Part shown: positions 1 through 12,300 of the stretch, one piece after another | Numbering within the stretch: the first letter of the stretch is position 1 | Layout of the letters: each line of letters opens with the position of its first letter | Source of the DNA: Hirundichthys speculiger | Lineage: Eukaryota; Chordata; Actinopteri; Beloniformes; Exocoetidae | Direction of reading: 5' to 3' | Assembly: GCA_018398805.1 (NCBI GenBank) | Contig: JAGFBZ010001543.1 | Span: forward strand, 434,001-498,000 | DNA length: 64,000 nucleotides | Program-made: the position numbers and the translations under genes | Notes under the pieces: generated by a model | What the model saw: only the letters and a program-made list of their open reading frames with translations | Told to the model about the DNA's origin: nothing | The model's database searches: none

Positions 1-98
1 CAATAATTGAATTTATTTATGTAAACGTGGACTTTCAAATTATTTGTAATGCTTTGGAGGTTTTCTCACTGTGCAGGAGACATAAAAATTGTAGCTAC

Positions 99-2713
99 TG
101 ACCCAACAGTGATGAACTCGCCCGCAGTCAAGTTGTCTGGCTCTGCACAGATCATCAGGGAGTCATCTCTCCGCTGAAAATCCAAACAAAAGAATAAAAA
201 TCAGAGAGAGGGAGAAAAAAAATCTTGTGGAAATATAATGTGAGTGTTAGAATTTTAGTATTTACAAGATTTAAAAAAAGCAATATCCTTATTACTGACC
301 CTCTCCACTGGGTTTTTGTTGTGTGTTTGAATATAGAGCTCTAGTGTTGACAGCTGCTGCTCTTCCCACTTCTCTGGCACCTCCACCTTTGGAGGCTCTG
401 AGCAAACACACCATCAAAACACAACATTAACAAAAAAAGAAACAAAAAAAAAGTGCTGTTGTGCTCTGACTTCAAGTATCAAGACAATAACATACTGCAT
501 ATTACCTTCCACTGGGGGGTTCCAGTAGTTCTTCAATCTGCGCATGATGCGGTTGAGCAAGTTGGGTCTGGGGGGCTTCTCGGGAGGCAGGTCAGGGGGT
601 CGAAGGGTGGGAGCCAGATGGAACACAGGAGACATCCCTGACCAGAGGCCACTCCTACAAAAATGTACAACAATGTTAAATAAAATACATTAATATGCAC
701 TAACTTATGAAAGTTATGACTGACATGAAACAATTACATGAAAGAACACTTAAAATCCCTCTGCTGAGATTATTTCACTAAGGAAGCAGCAAATCTACAG
801 TTTTACATAGACATATTGCATTATAAAACCCAAATGTACCAAATGGTACATTAAAGAATGTACCATTTGTATCTGCCAGAATATAAAATAGGGATTCAAA
901 CAACTGTCAAGAGGTCTTCCTTTGAAAATAAATATTAACTTGCAAATGCATAACTTAACATGTACATTATATTTGTCTTTGTTCACTAGAAGTAAATGAC
1001 ATGGGTTTTGGAGTATCAAAAACATTCACATATTGACGTGTTTCAAGCATGTCTAGGGAGAGAAATATCCTAACCCTCAGAGTACGAAACCAATGTGCTG
1101 CACTTGTCTTCAGTGGTCCGAGGTACCAATATCTGTGAGGAAATGCAATCAATTATTCTTCTGTCCAATAAATTATGCCATCTTCGCTTACAACATGGGT
1201 AATCCTACTTGCTGATTGTTGCAGCTACATCTCTGAAAGCACCGTAACGCAGCCCGATAAGAGCGAAGACTGGCTGCTCCTTCTCTCCCTATGAAAACAA
1301 AAATACAGGATTTAAAATTAAAACTGTGTCCAAGTATTGATGCATAAATTATCAGTGCAAAGAAAAAACAAATTTTAACATGGAATTATTCTAATAAATT
1401 AAGATTAGAAAAATTACAAAATATATGAAACCAAAAAGAGAAAGTCATTATATAAAGGCTAATTAAACCACACTGTCATTTTGTTCATGTCTAACAGACG
1501 ATGTGGTTTCTCACTTTAATCTGCAGCACATCTAGAGGTACAGTCTCTCCTTGCAGAATGGACAGTGTGGCTGACGTAATGTCCCTGAAAAACATGGTGG
1601 TGTTAAAAACAAATCCAGAACATCTTATTTTTGGTTTGGCTTTGATATTTTGTCCTGACATTTACAGCCTACTTACTTGACCTTGTTATCACTGAGGAGA
1701 TGGAGACTTGGACTCAAGGTATTTCGAGAACCCAGTGGAATGAATCCTATTGGTGTATTGCTGAAGGTGTCCTGTTATCAGAAAATGTGTACTCTCATTT
1801 TGCACTTATCAACAACCCAAATGAAACCATGGTAACTGATAAATGACAAGACATTGACGTATTAATATAACTTTATTACACCTACTTGATCTGGTCTTCG
1901 CAGTATACCTGTGATGACCTCCTGCAATGTGCCATCCCCTCCAGCCACAATCAACATGTCTGTTTGTTCCATAAGCTCTATCAGTTTTTTTGCCTGACCT
2001 TCATAATCTGTCTGCAGAGGAAAAGTATAATATGTTGGCATGATGTCATGTTTGGGGACTTCTACCAGAGGCACTTACAACTGATATATATCAAGATAAA
2101 CAGTAACTGATACCTTGACTAGTGTAATCTCGACACCAGACAGGTGTAAAATAGGAGCAGCATTCTTTTCAAATAAATTATTGGCTTTGCTGGAAAAAAA
2201 CATCAAATGGAAAAAGTGAAATTCATTGATAAACACTTTTGTCTGAGTCCAGGTCTTTTTCAATTAAGAGTTTTTTTTTGTTAATTTTACCCGCCACAAG
2301 CTGCTGGATTCAAAATTACAGTCGCTTTCTTCAGCTGCTCCAGTGGGGCTATCTGTTGACGTCCAAAATCCTAAAAGAGTGACGAGGGTTTTCAGTATAT
2401 TCACTTAAAATGATATACACATTAATGACGTGCTTGTCTATGAGAGAATCTAAGAAGGAAAAATAAGCAATGCTTTACCCTGGCCAACAGACACGCTTCT
2501 CTGCGCAGAACACTGTCACTAATAAAATGCAAGAGACAACATTTTAGACACACAAAAACACCCGAACTGGATTCAATGTAGATCCAATAACCGAGAAACC
2601 CACCAATGTTTACCATACAGCCAGTAGCCCCCGTAGGACAGGGCGCATACAGCAAATGTAGACTTCTTCCAGTGATTCCGTAAAGTCCGAAACACTTTGA
2701 CAACCCGAGACAT
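99..2713 (-). CDS. agk: Acylglycerol kinase, mitochondrial (3' end cut off by window edge)
   Basis: Agk phosphorylates monoacylglycerol and diacylglycerol and is also a subunit of the TIM22 carrier translocase in the mitochondrial inner membrane (family knowledge). Twelve coding exons are visible, in transcript order: 2604-2713, 2479-2512, 2291-2370, 2114-2189, 1886-2011, 1682-1771, 1514-1584, 1209-1288, 1075-1132, 506-654, 300-397, 99-173. All have GT-AG borders and joining phases. Exon 1 encodes a basic N-terminus ([11 protein letters not shown]) followed by a short hydrophobic stretch, as in the family. Exon 5 carries the DAG-kinase nucleotide-binding motif [10 protein letters not shown]. 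Exon 6 has PIGFIPLG and exon 9 has YWYLGPLK. The start ATG at 2713-2711 gives the expected family N-terminus. The last exon seen encodes [13 protein letters not shown] and ITVGS, so roughly the last 60 residues lie left of the window. In exon 506-654 the frame slips by one base near 609-611, where an extra C (coding strand) fits best. The family assignment is secure. Confidence 0.93.
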
Positions 2714-3311
2714 GGCTAGAATAACTCCAAAAACTCTATTTTAGTGCTGTGCCACATAGAGGCGACTTAAAATCATGTAATTTATATATTTTCCTTAACA
2801 GCGGTCAAAGATTCACCAATGCATGGGCAATGTGGTGTAACATTAAAACCTTACCGATCAAAACAAGGTGGAAGCAACATTAGTTCCGCATGTGGTGCAT
2901 TTTAACGACACACAATTATTTTTAAAACAGTCCATTAAGAAAATACCATTTGACATGGAGTTTAATCACATATTATCTTCAGATTGTATCTTCATTAAAA
3001 CATCTGTTGAATAACCGCCATCTCTCTTCAGATACTTACCACTGATAGCCACATAAGACCACTGCTGGTGAACTACGTCTCCCATCAGGGGGAGACACAA
3101 CCCTACAACCAGAGGACTGTGCCTGGAAATATTACACATTAATATGAAATTATTTTAAGTGTCACTGAAATTAACTAAACTAAACCACGCATCTATATTA
3201 TGAGTTACATTTCTGCTAAGCAAATGTAACCAAAGTGTTACGGGATTTATCATTTTAAATTTCGCACAGGCACTATTCCAGACGCTGCTGTCCAATTTAT
3301 CTGAGTGGAAC
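2714..3311. promoter_or_regulatory. Head-to-head agk/nup205 spacer, likely bidirectional promoter
   Basis: The agk ATG (2713, minus) and nup205 ATG (3312, plus) lie only 598 bases apart. Inside the spacer, on the minus strand, a strong donor-like site (G|GTAAGT, exon side ending at 3040) follows a plausible non-coding first exon at about 3040-3130. A matching acceptor (TTATTCTAG) lies two bases before the agk ATG, so agk probably has a 5'UTR intron here. A CCAAT sequence lies about 20 bases upstream of the nup205 ATG, whose context is GAACATGG. No CpG island is obvious by eye. Shared-promoter function is inferred from spacing only. Confidence 0.55.
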
Positions 3312-6300
3312 ATGGCGGCGCAGATGGCGGTAAATTCAGGTACTTTTGCTTATTTCATAAATAAACGCGCTTTATCTCATTTTCTCTGTATTTATAGAAT
3401 AACCTCGTATTTTTAAGCACAAACATATTGCGTTTCATTGGCAGTTCATCAGTTATTTGTTTTAATCACATGTTCGTGGTTCAGGCACACATGCTCGGTC
3501 TCTGGCTGTTGGGCTACATTAGCCTAGCCTCGGCTATTGCAGACAAACGCTAGATTAGTATTTGTTGTTGAAAAGACAAATGCCACAACTCATTTTCAAA
3601 GTAAAGCTAAAGCCATACTCCACGTGTCAAATTTATTTAACGTAACATATGTCAGCTGATGTGTTCACTTATTTGGTTGTAAAACTGAAACTAACGTTCA
3701 ATACGTGAAATCAATTACACCAGTTTTTATTTTCTGTTGTGGTGCTACAACTCGGAGTGAAGTTGGTGAAGATTCAGCCTCAAAGTATATCATGTTTCTT
3801 TTAATGGGCAGTAAAACAGGACAACTGTTTCTTCCATTTTTAATCAAATTAATTTGGACAGATATTTATTTGCAACTTTTGATTTTGTGGATAGTAACGC
3901 CATAACAAAACAAACAAACAAATAAATAAAAAGCCCACATGGATGTAATTATGTGGCCACTTTTACATTTCAATAATTCTCTCAGAACAACCTGTGGGTA
4001 TTTTGTACACTGGTATAATGACACTCTGCCGCACGAAGCTGAAGTTGGTTTCCGATTCCAGCTTCCGATTCGGGAAATGGCTAAAGGGCTATTACACTTA
4101 ACTTTCGCTAAAATCAGATACTTTAATCTTCTCTGGTTAAGACACTACAACACCCAGACACTTCAAACCTGGACAAGATTATTCTGCTCTAATAGCAGAA
4201 TATGTAAAACCATGTCTGTGATTTGTGAAACCTTTCTCTGATTTGTGAAACTTCAATAAAGGGCCATTTCAGCACTTTTTGGGCACCTGGATCACACTAG
4301 AACTGGTGCAGCTCCAAAACTACAACAGCTAGACACTTGAAACCTCCATTAGATTATTCTGCTCTAATAGCAGAATATTTAAAACCATGTCTGTGATTTG
4401 TGAAACCTTTCTCTGATTTGTGAAACTTCAATAAAGGGGCATTTCAGCACTTTTTGGGCACCTGGATCAAACTAGAACTGGTGCAGCTCCAAAACTACAA
4501 CAGCTAGATGCTTGAAACCTCCATTAGATTATTCTGCTCTAATAGCAGAATATTTAAAACCATGTCTGTGATTTGTGAAACCTTTCTCTGATTTGTGAAA
4601 CTTCAATAAAGGGCCATTTCAGCACTTTTTTGGGCATCTGGATCACACTAGAACTGGTGCAGCTCCAAAACTACAACAGCTAGACACTTGAAACCTCCAT
4701 TAGATTATTCTGCTCTAATAGCAGAATATTTAAAACCATGTCTGTGATTTGTGAAACTTCAATAAAGGGCCATTTCAGCACACCATTATAGCTTAGTCAG
4801 CAAAAAAAGGTAAATGCAATAGACACCATTATAACTGAGCTGATCCAAGGTAATTGAGAAAAATCTGGGGGCTAGAAAGCACCAGCCCCCCCGTCACTTG
4901 GTTGCTGTCACTGGATCTGCTCGCCTGGTGCTCTACATTTTTAGTCTGGTTCAAAAATCAGCTTCAACAAAGGTAAAAAATATTCAGGAGACGACTTAAA
5001 GGATAATTCTGTCAAACGCCCTTTATTTACAGCATAAAGGACATGAGACTTGTCTTTGCAAAGAGAAGTCTGATACAATGTAGAAATCACCTTCACTTAT
5101 ACTTCAAACAGACTGGTTTGCTTATCTCTATCTCTCCCAGGGCTATTTGTCATGATATCGGACTTATCGGGATGACGTCATAATTTCTTGTTATAGTCTC
5201 GATGGTTATTGGGTCGATAGTTATCGTGCACCCCTAAACTGAATGCAGTCAGACCACATTGGAGATGGTTTCAAATGTGACTCCAGTTGGAGTTTTGCAG
5301 ATGCATCTCAGAGTTCCCGGGTGTTTTCTTCATTACTCCTGAAAGTGCTGTATGAAAAGTGTCACTATTACTAGAAACAAATCCACTGTAAATTTCTGAA
5401 CAGAGATCTGATGTGATCCGCTGCAAATAATGCAGTCAAGAAGAAAATCTAATCTTGCCTGCATTCTGAACAAAGTTTGTGTTATTCATTAAATTTAGGG
5501 CTAGGCATCAATTGCAATTTTTAATCATGATTCATCGCATGATTTCCCTGATTAATAACAATTAATCGCATTGTATACGCAAAATGAAATAATGAATTCA
5601 AAAGTGGTATAAAGTGCACTTTTATTTAAATGTTCTGTTTACCACATGAACTAAAGTGTCATAACATTTGTTGTTTAAACACTTAACATCAGCACTTGTC
5701 AGTAGCACATATTTAGTGTAAATTTCATCTTAAAAAATGTCAAATAAAATAAAGCTTATTGCCACTGCCAGGCATTAATGTCATCCTGTTTTTTATGAAA
5801 AATAAAAGTCTACCAACAAAGTTTGAGCCACAATCATAACTGAGGTAACAGCAGAAACTTTGAACTGGGAGTTCAACTTGGCAATTGTTACAAATAACCT
5901 TGTTTCTGTTGAATCCTCCGTCTGGGAGAACTTTAAAATGAAAATGTCCATGTGAAACTGTCTGTAACTATACTGCTCTCCATGTCTATTTTAGCTTTCC
6001 CTCATGTTTTTCCACCAGTTCTCTTCTGGTTCCGCAGCAGCCAGTAACAGACAGTAACAAAAAAAAAAAGCATGTGAGCAACATGCGTTAATGCGCGATA
6101 AAATAAATGTTGGTGTTAATAGATAAATGAGTTAGTGCGATAACGCGTTATCTTGCTCAGCCCTAATTAAATTGAATAAACACAATTTATAACCAGCACC
6201 AACAAGTATGATGATAAAAACCTATTGCACATAGCCTAAGATTTATGTCAGAAATTAGTTGTGTGCCTGTCTGTGTGGTGAATCAAGACTTTTAAATATC

Positions 6301-9300
6301 ATTTGACTCATCCAGGAGCCAGTCTGTGGGGACCCCTAAAAGAGCTATGGGAAACAGGTAGATGGTGCTATATTAAGGAAACAACCTGAGAGCGTGCACC
6401 TCCTGGACTTGCTACTCAAGAAATACAAACCACTCTTTCTATCACTCTTTAAGAATCCGGTGAGAACTTTCAAACAGTACTTTTATGTATATTTATTTTA
6501 TGTTTTTGTGTTGTGACTGCCAAAGAAAGTTTTTTTGTGCATTGTGTGAACCTACATTCCCTCGCGGTTATAAAGTAATGCAGTGGCATATAGGAGATCC
6601 TCTGAGACTGTCAAATGTGTGTGATTAATCATTTTCAGCCAAAAAGTGCAGAGCAGAGAGAGAAGGTTCGCAAAGCCAGTACAGAAGGCATCGCCATCCA
6701 AGGCCAGCAGGGTTCACGTCTGCTTCCAGAACAACTTCTGACGGAGGCATTCATCCTCAGTGATCTATTTGATATCGGGGAGTTGACAGCTTTGGAGCTT
6801 CTTTTGGCAGGTAGTGAAAAGAATAGAAAGATACATGACTTGAGTGCAAATTTATAGGAAATGTTGTGACTGTGCATTTCTTTATGCTTGAGATATAGCG
6901 GGCAAGTTTTATGAGTGTTATTTTACTGAATGTTTCAACAAAATTCCTAATTTGAATGCAAAGGCCTGTGTCAGTGTCAGTAACACATTCATTTATGTGT
7001 AACACTGAAGAATACTAAATACACTTGCCATTCAACCAGGTCAACAACAGCAGCCACAGTTTCCAGGCCTGACAAGAGGTTTAGTGGCTGTGCTACTGTA
7101 CTGGGATGGAAAGCTTTGTGTGGCCAACTCACTGCGCACTCTCATTCAGTCACGCCATGGCAAGACCTTCACCCTGGATTTAAGGTAATAATTACCTCCG
7201 CCAAGGAGGTAATGTTTTTGCCGACATTTGTCTGTCTGTCTGTCTGTTTGTATACAAGATAACTCAAAAAGTTATGGATGGATTTTGATGAAATTTTCAG
7301 GAGTTGTCAGAAATGTGAAAAGAAGAACTGATTTCATTTTGGGTGTGATCCGGAAGAAAACCTAAATTCTGGATCGCTTTCAAATTTTCGATAACATTGC
7401 GGTCAGTGGGGCCGAAAATTTTGTTTCTCAATATCTCCATTAATTATTGCCCAAAACTCAATGAAATTTTGACTAAGGGATTGACAATTGGAAACCTCTA
7501 TCAAATTCAAAGGCTGATCCGGATCTGATCCAGAAGGCGGATTTTATTGCAATCTGTAAATTGCTATATGGGAGAACTGTTGTGCTTGGTGGAGGTCTGC
7601 CACCAAGTCTAAATAATATCACGTTCAGACAGTAACAGGTGCCCTTTACAGGTCCTTCCATGATGAGCTTGTGTTCTTGTCAAATGGATGTCTTCTGTTT
7701 TTTTTCACTCAGTGGAGAGCTGGTGGCTTTGACAACACATTTTACAGATGAATTAATGAGTCAGGGACTGACCAAGCGCATCTTAACCCTGGTGTCAGAG
7801 ATAAGTGTGGCACGTGAGTTTGAACGGCTTCAGAAGGAACCGTGGTCTGGGCAATGAAAAACACAGAAAGGAGGTGCGAACTTTTCTCTTGTATTGATTA
7901 CAACCCCTGGAAGGAGTTATGGAATTATCACTCTTGGAGGATGTTCATTCAGTTGTTTAAATTTGTAGAAATATAAACTAATCACAATGCCACAAAACTA
8001 TTTTTTATTTAACATCCCAGCCTTCTCACTTGAAGAACTATTGGGGGAAAGAAAAGAGAGGAGAGAAAATTGCTGAAGTCAAGCACATTATTTTATTTAT
8101 GTTTTTAGATGAAGCAGAGGTTAAAAAAAATCACTTAGTTCTGAAGAAAATATTATGTAACCACCCTGTACATTTCAGTTCTAAAACACACACCTATATC
8201 AGATTAATTTTCTCTGAATTAGTCTCCTGTTAAAAATAAATGCTTGCACACCTTTGTGTTTTGTTGCATCAAGCTGGCTCTCAAGCCAGCTGAAACAAAG
8301 GACAGGTTTATAAAACTTCAAGAAGGTAAATCATCAGAGTGTTTCAAAAGATGTTGGTTGTTCCCAGTCAACTGTGTCTGTGGCAGTCAGAGAAAGTCGG
8401 AACTGGATTGGTGAAGAATACCGTTTGTTGATAATTAAGTTCATGCCTCGGAGAATTCAATTCAATTCAATTATATTTGTATAGACCTTTTGCACGTGAC
8501 ATCACACGCTGCAGTCGCAACAACTTGCCACCATGTTGGAGTGAAAACAAAGTCCCTTCAGCTAAGCAGTTTACCTGTCGCGTGTGTAATCTGTCGTGTT
8601 CAAGTGGATAGCAAACAGTTCAAAAACATGGTTTTGAACTGTGCAGCTGTTGGCTGCACAAACTACAGAGGAAAGGGACCAGGATTATCGTTCCACAGAT
8701 TTCCAGCCGACGTAGAACGCTGAGAAAAGTGGATCGCTGTACTCCGACGTGCTCGTGGGTTTGACACAAGGAAATAGTGGTGACCGGCAGGAACAAGTCG
8801 CATATGTAACGAGGATTTTGTTGGAGGTGTGTGTTTTCATCTGTTTCAACTGATTAACTGACTATTTATAACATTTGGATGATCTTTAATTAAAAGACTT
8901 ATATTATTTTGTAAATAATTCTGTATGATCAGCTGGGGACTGAGTGTTTATATAGGGCACTCTTGCCATAGGCATGTATGTGTTGGTTGTTGTCCCACAT
9001 ATTACCGCTCACTCAGTCCCCAGGTAAACAGAAATGTTTTCAATTTAGTTTTAAAAATGAAGGTGGTGTCAGCCTCCTTAACCCAAACTGGTAGCTGGTT
9101 CCATAATAAAGGTGTCCTGGTAGCAGAAGGCCCGTCCTCCAAACCTACTTTTAGATATTCAAGGAACCATGAATAATCCTGCACTCTGAGAGTGGACAGC
9201 TCTATTAGGAGCATAACGTGACTATCAGGTTTTGTAGATAACAAGGAGCTAGGCCATTAATGGCCTTATAAGTGAGAAGCAGAATTTTAAACTTAATTCG

Positions 9301-12300
9301 AAATTTCACGGGGAGACAATGGAGGGAGGCTAACATGGGAGAGATGTGTGTGATCTCGCTTATTCCTGTCAGCACCCTCACTGCTGCATTCTGGATTAAT
9401 TGGAGACTATTCAGCGAGCTTTTCAGACATCCTGCTAACAATGCATTACAATAATCCAGTCTAGTCTTCAAGCTATTATTAAGGCCAGAAGGTGATGCAA
9501 AAATGTACCAGTGGTGTGGTGTTTTTTATTTTTTGTTTTTTGTTTTCCTTATGATTCCATGTTTACCTCAGAATTGAGTGACTCCATATATTTTTCCTTG
9601 CTTGATCTGAAGATAAAAAGAAAAACAATTGTGATTGACTACAACAATCTTCTTTAAGGCCGGGATATTTGGAATGTTAGATAAAAACAGCTATGTGGCA
9701 TGTCTGTGATTATTTATTTTTCTGCAAAATGTAAACAACTGAATGAACATCCTGCAAGTTTGGTGGTTCCATAATTTTTGCTAGGGGTTTAATGTTGAAA
9801 GTAAGAATAGTAATTCTCAAGTTATATTTATATGTGCATATTTTTTGGTTGCAGATTAAATAAAAGTATTGATTGAAAGAACAGAACAAGGGCGATGGAA
9901 ATAAATTTACTCTCACTTCTGTCACCAGGTCTCTGACCTCATCAAAGAATGTCGACAGGCGCTGGCAGACAGCCTGTTTTCATGGACCTGCCAGTCACCA
10001 TTGACTAAAGATGACACTTTAGCTCTTATCGGCCATCTGGAGACAGTGACGGCTCAAGCTGATGGCTCACTGGACAGTGTCAACCTTGCTCTTGTTATGG
10101 CGCTTCTCTATTGCTTGGATGTCAGCTTCATAGAGCAGGGAACTGAAGACAGAGAAGGTAAATGCATGTTAGATAGTTCAGTTGTTCTTTCAGATGCTGT
10201 GCAGACACTTTGCAAGTGAACTACTTAGAATTCTGAATTTGGTTGCTCTTGTTGTCATTGCTTTTCTTTAATGGGTATTGAGAGGTGTTTCTCTGTTGTT
10301 TTCCCGCAGATCTCCTCCAGGCCTTGCCGTTGCTGACAGAGAGGCAGTATGTGTCAGCGGTGCATAGTCGCCTGATGGATGGCCAGCCATGGAAGCTTCC
10401 AGGACTGCAGGCTTTGTGTTCGCTCGCCTGGGCTCTGACTCTGAGAGTCCTTTCTCAGCTACCACAGGGTTCAGGTAAGTCATGTATCTTTCTTGATTCT
10501 GTATAAACAATGCTAACTGTTTTGAGGGAAAATCAGTTCACAAGTAGTATCAGTAGTCAATAGTGGTCATTAAATAATCATGGGTATGTGCATGTGTTTT
10601 TGCATGTGTAATGCGCAGCCCTTGTTGAGTTCACTGAAGCAGATGAGACCCTGGCCGACCAGGCTTTACTGGGAGACGTCTTCCTGTTCATGAAAGAGGG
10701 CCTGTTGGGATGTGAGAGTTTCGTCCAGGAAGAGTTTTATGTCCGGCGTCTTCATTCACTCATCACAGACTTCCTTGCACTTATGCCAATGAAGGTTACA
10801 GATGCTGCTGATCTCCTCTATTATTCTGTTGTGCAACTGACTTGTAGCAGTATTTTGTGGTCTAATTTTATAATTAAGCATTCCATATATTTTAACATTT
10901 TTGAACTTTCAATTAAATAAATTATTAATTATATTATATTATATTATATTATATTATATTATATTATATTATATTATATTATATTATATTATATTATATT
11001 ATATTATATTACATTATATTATATTAAAGTATTTTTTTCCCTTTCCCTTAGGTAAAGCAGCTCCGTAACCGTGCTGATGAGGATGCACGGCTGGTGCACA
11101 TGTCCCTACAGATGGACAGTGAGCTTCCATCATTGTTAAGGAAGGATTTAGATCATCTAATGGTCCTGGTCAGTCTTATTAACAAACATACATGTCAGTT
11201 TACATCACCTTCTATGGTTGTAAATAGAACTAGCAGGAGTAAGCTAAATTTCCCTTCTCAAACTATCAGCTTTAAAAATAATGGTGGCTAAAAGCACAAA
11301 AGGAAAAATGCTGCATTGGGTTTGGACCTTAGGGTTAAAGGCTGTAACACTGCTGGTTTGGGTTTTAGATTGGAGATTTTTACAGTAAGGACCCATTTGG
11401 ACTCGAGCTGGGACTGGAGTTCTGGTGCCCCAACAGAGTCTCTCCAACACACCTCACTGCATGGATCTTACTTGGGAATGGCCCTGCAAAGGCCTCCTCA
11501 TAAACAGGTAAACGTCTGATTTTTCTAGATCCAAATTTTAGCTCAGCAGTCAGCTTTTTTGCATCTTATCTACTGAAATGTTCCTTTTTGTTCTCTGATG
11601 CAGGTGGTTCTGTCAAAGTTTGTGCGTCAGATGGGAGATCTTCTGCCCTCCACCCTCTATATTCCTTATCTCCGCATGTTAAAAGGTCCTTGCCAATGGT
11701 CCACAGTGTGCTCACTACTGCTTCAGTCTGCTTAAAACCAATGGAGCTACACACAGTAAGATCATGTCTTTTGCCCTAATATAAAATATTTCATAAACAC
11801 ATTTTCCAATGTAGATAAGAATTAAAAATGACACGGAGATATTGATAATTTTATGTGGTAATCTGAGAGGGAAATATCTCTAAAATAAAATGTTACATTT
11901 TCTTTTTTTCCCCCCAGCATAATGATTTAAACAAAAAAAGATTAAGCATCCAAATTTAGGGGATCTAATAATAAACGTGACTCAGCTTGACAGAACCTGA
12001 CAGAAGTTGGATGCATATCAAAATTATAAATTAATATCAACTAATTTCTTACACACACGTGCAGGTGACAATATCCAGGGAGTGTCGGGTAGTCCAGTGT
12101 CTTGGGAACATTTTTTTCACTCCCTCATGCTCTACCATGAGAACCTGCGACGAGACCTCCCCAATCCAGATGCAGCACATTACCGCCACCTTCCAATCAG
12201 GGGCATCACCCAAAGAGAGCTGGAAGGGCTAACCTCGTTTTTGCAGTTACTCACCACCATCATTACATGGGTATGAGACAACATGCAGCAAGGATGGAGG

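Noticed and set aside
4140..4780. Regular repeats as a CRISPR-like array
   Set aside because: The units are contiguous 175-bp tandem copies without unique spacers, in a vertebrate intron.
6351..7841. Programmed +1 frameshifting or stop-codon recoding in nup205
   Set aside because: The slips occur at unrelated motifs (GG, CC, AA, TT), have no shared slippery site, and also appear in other genes.
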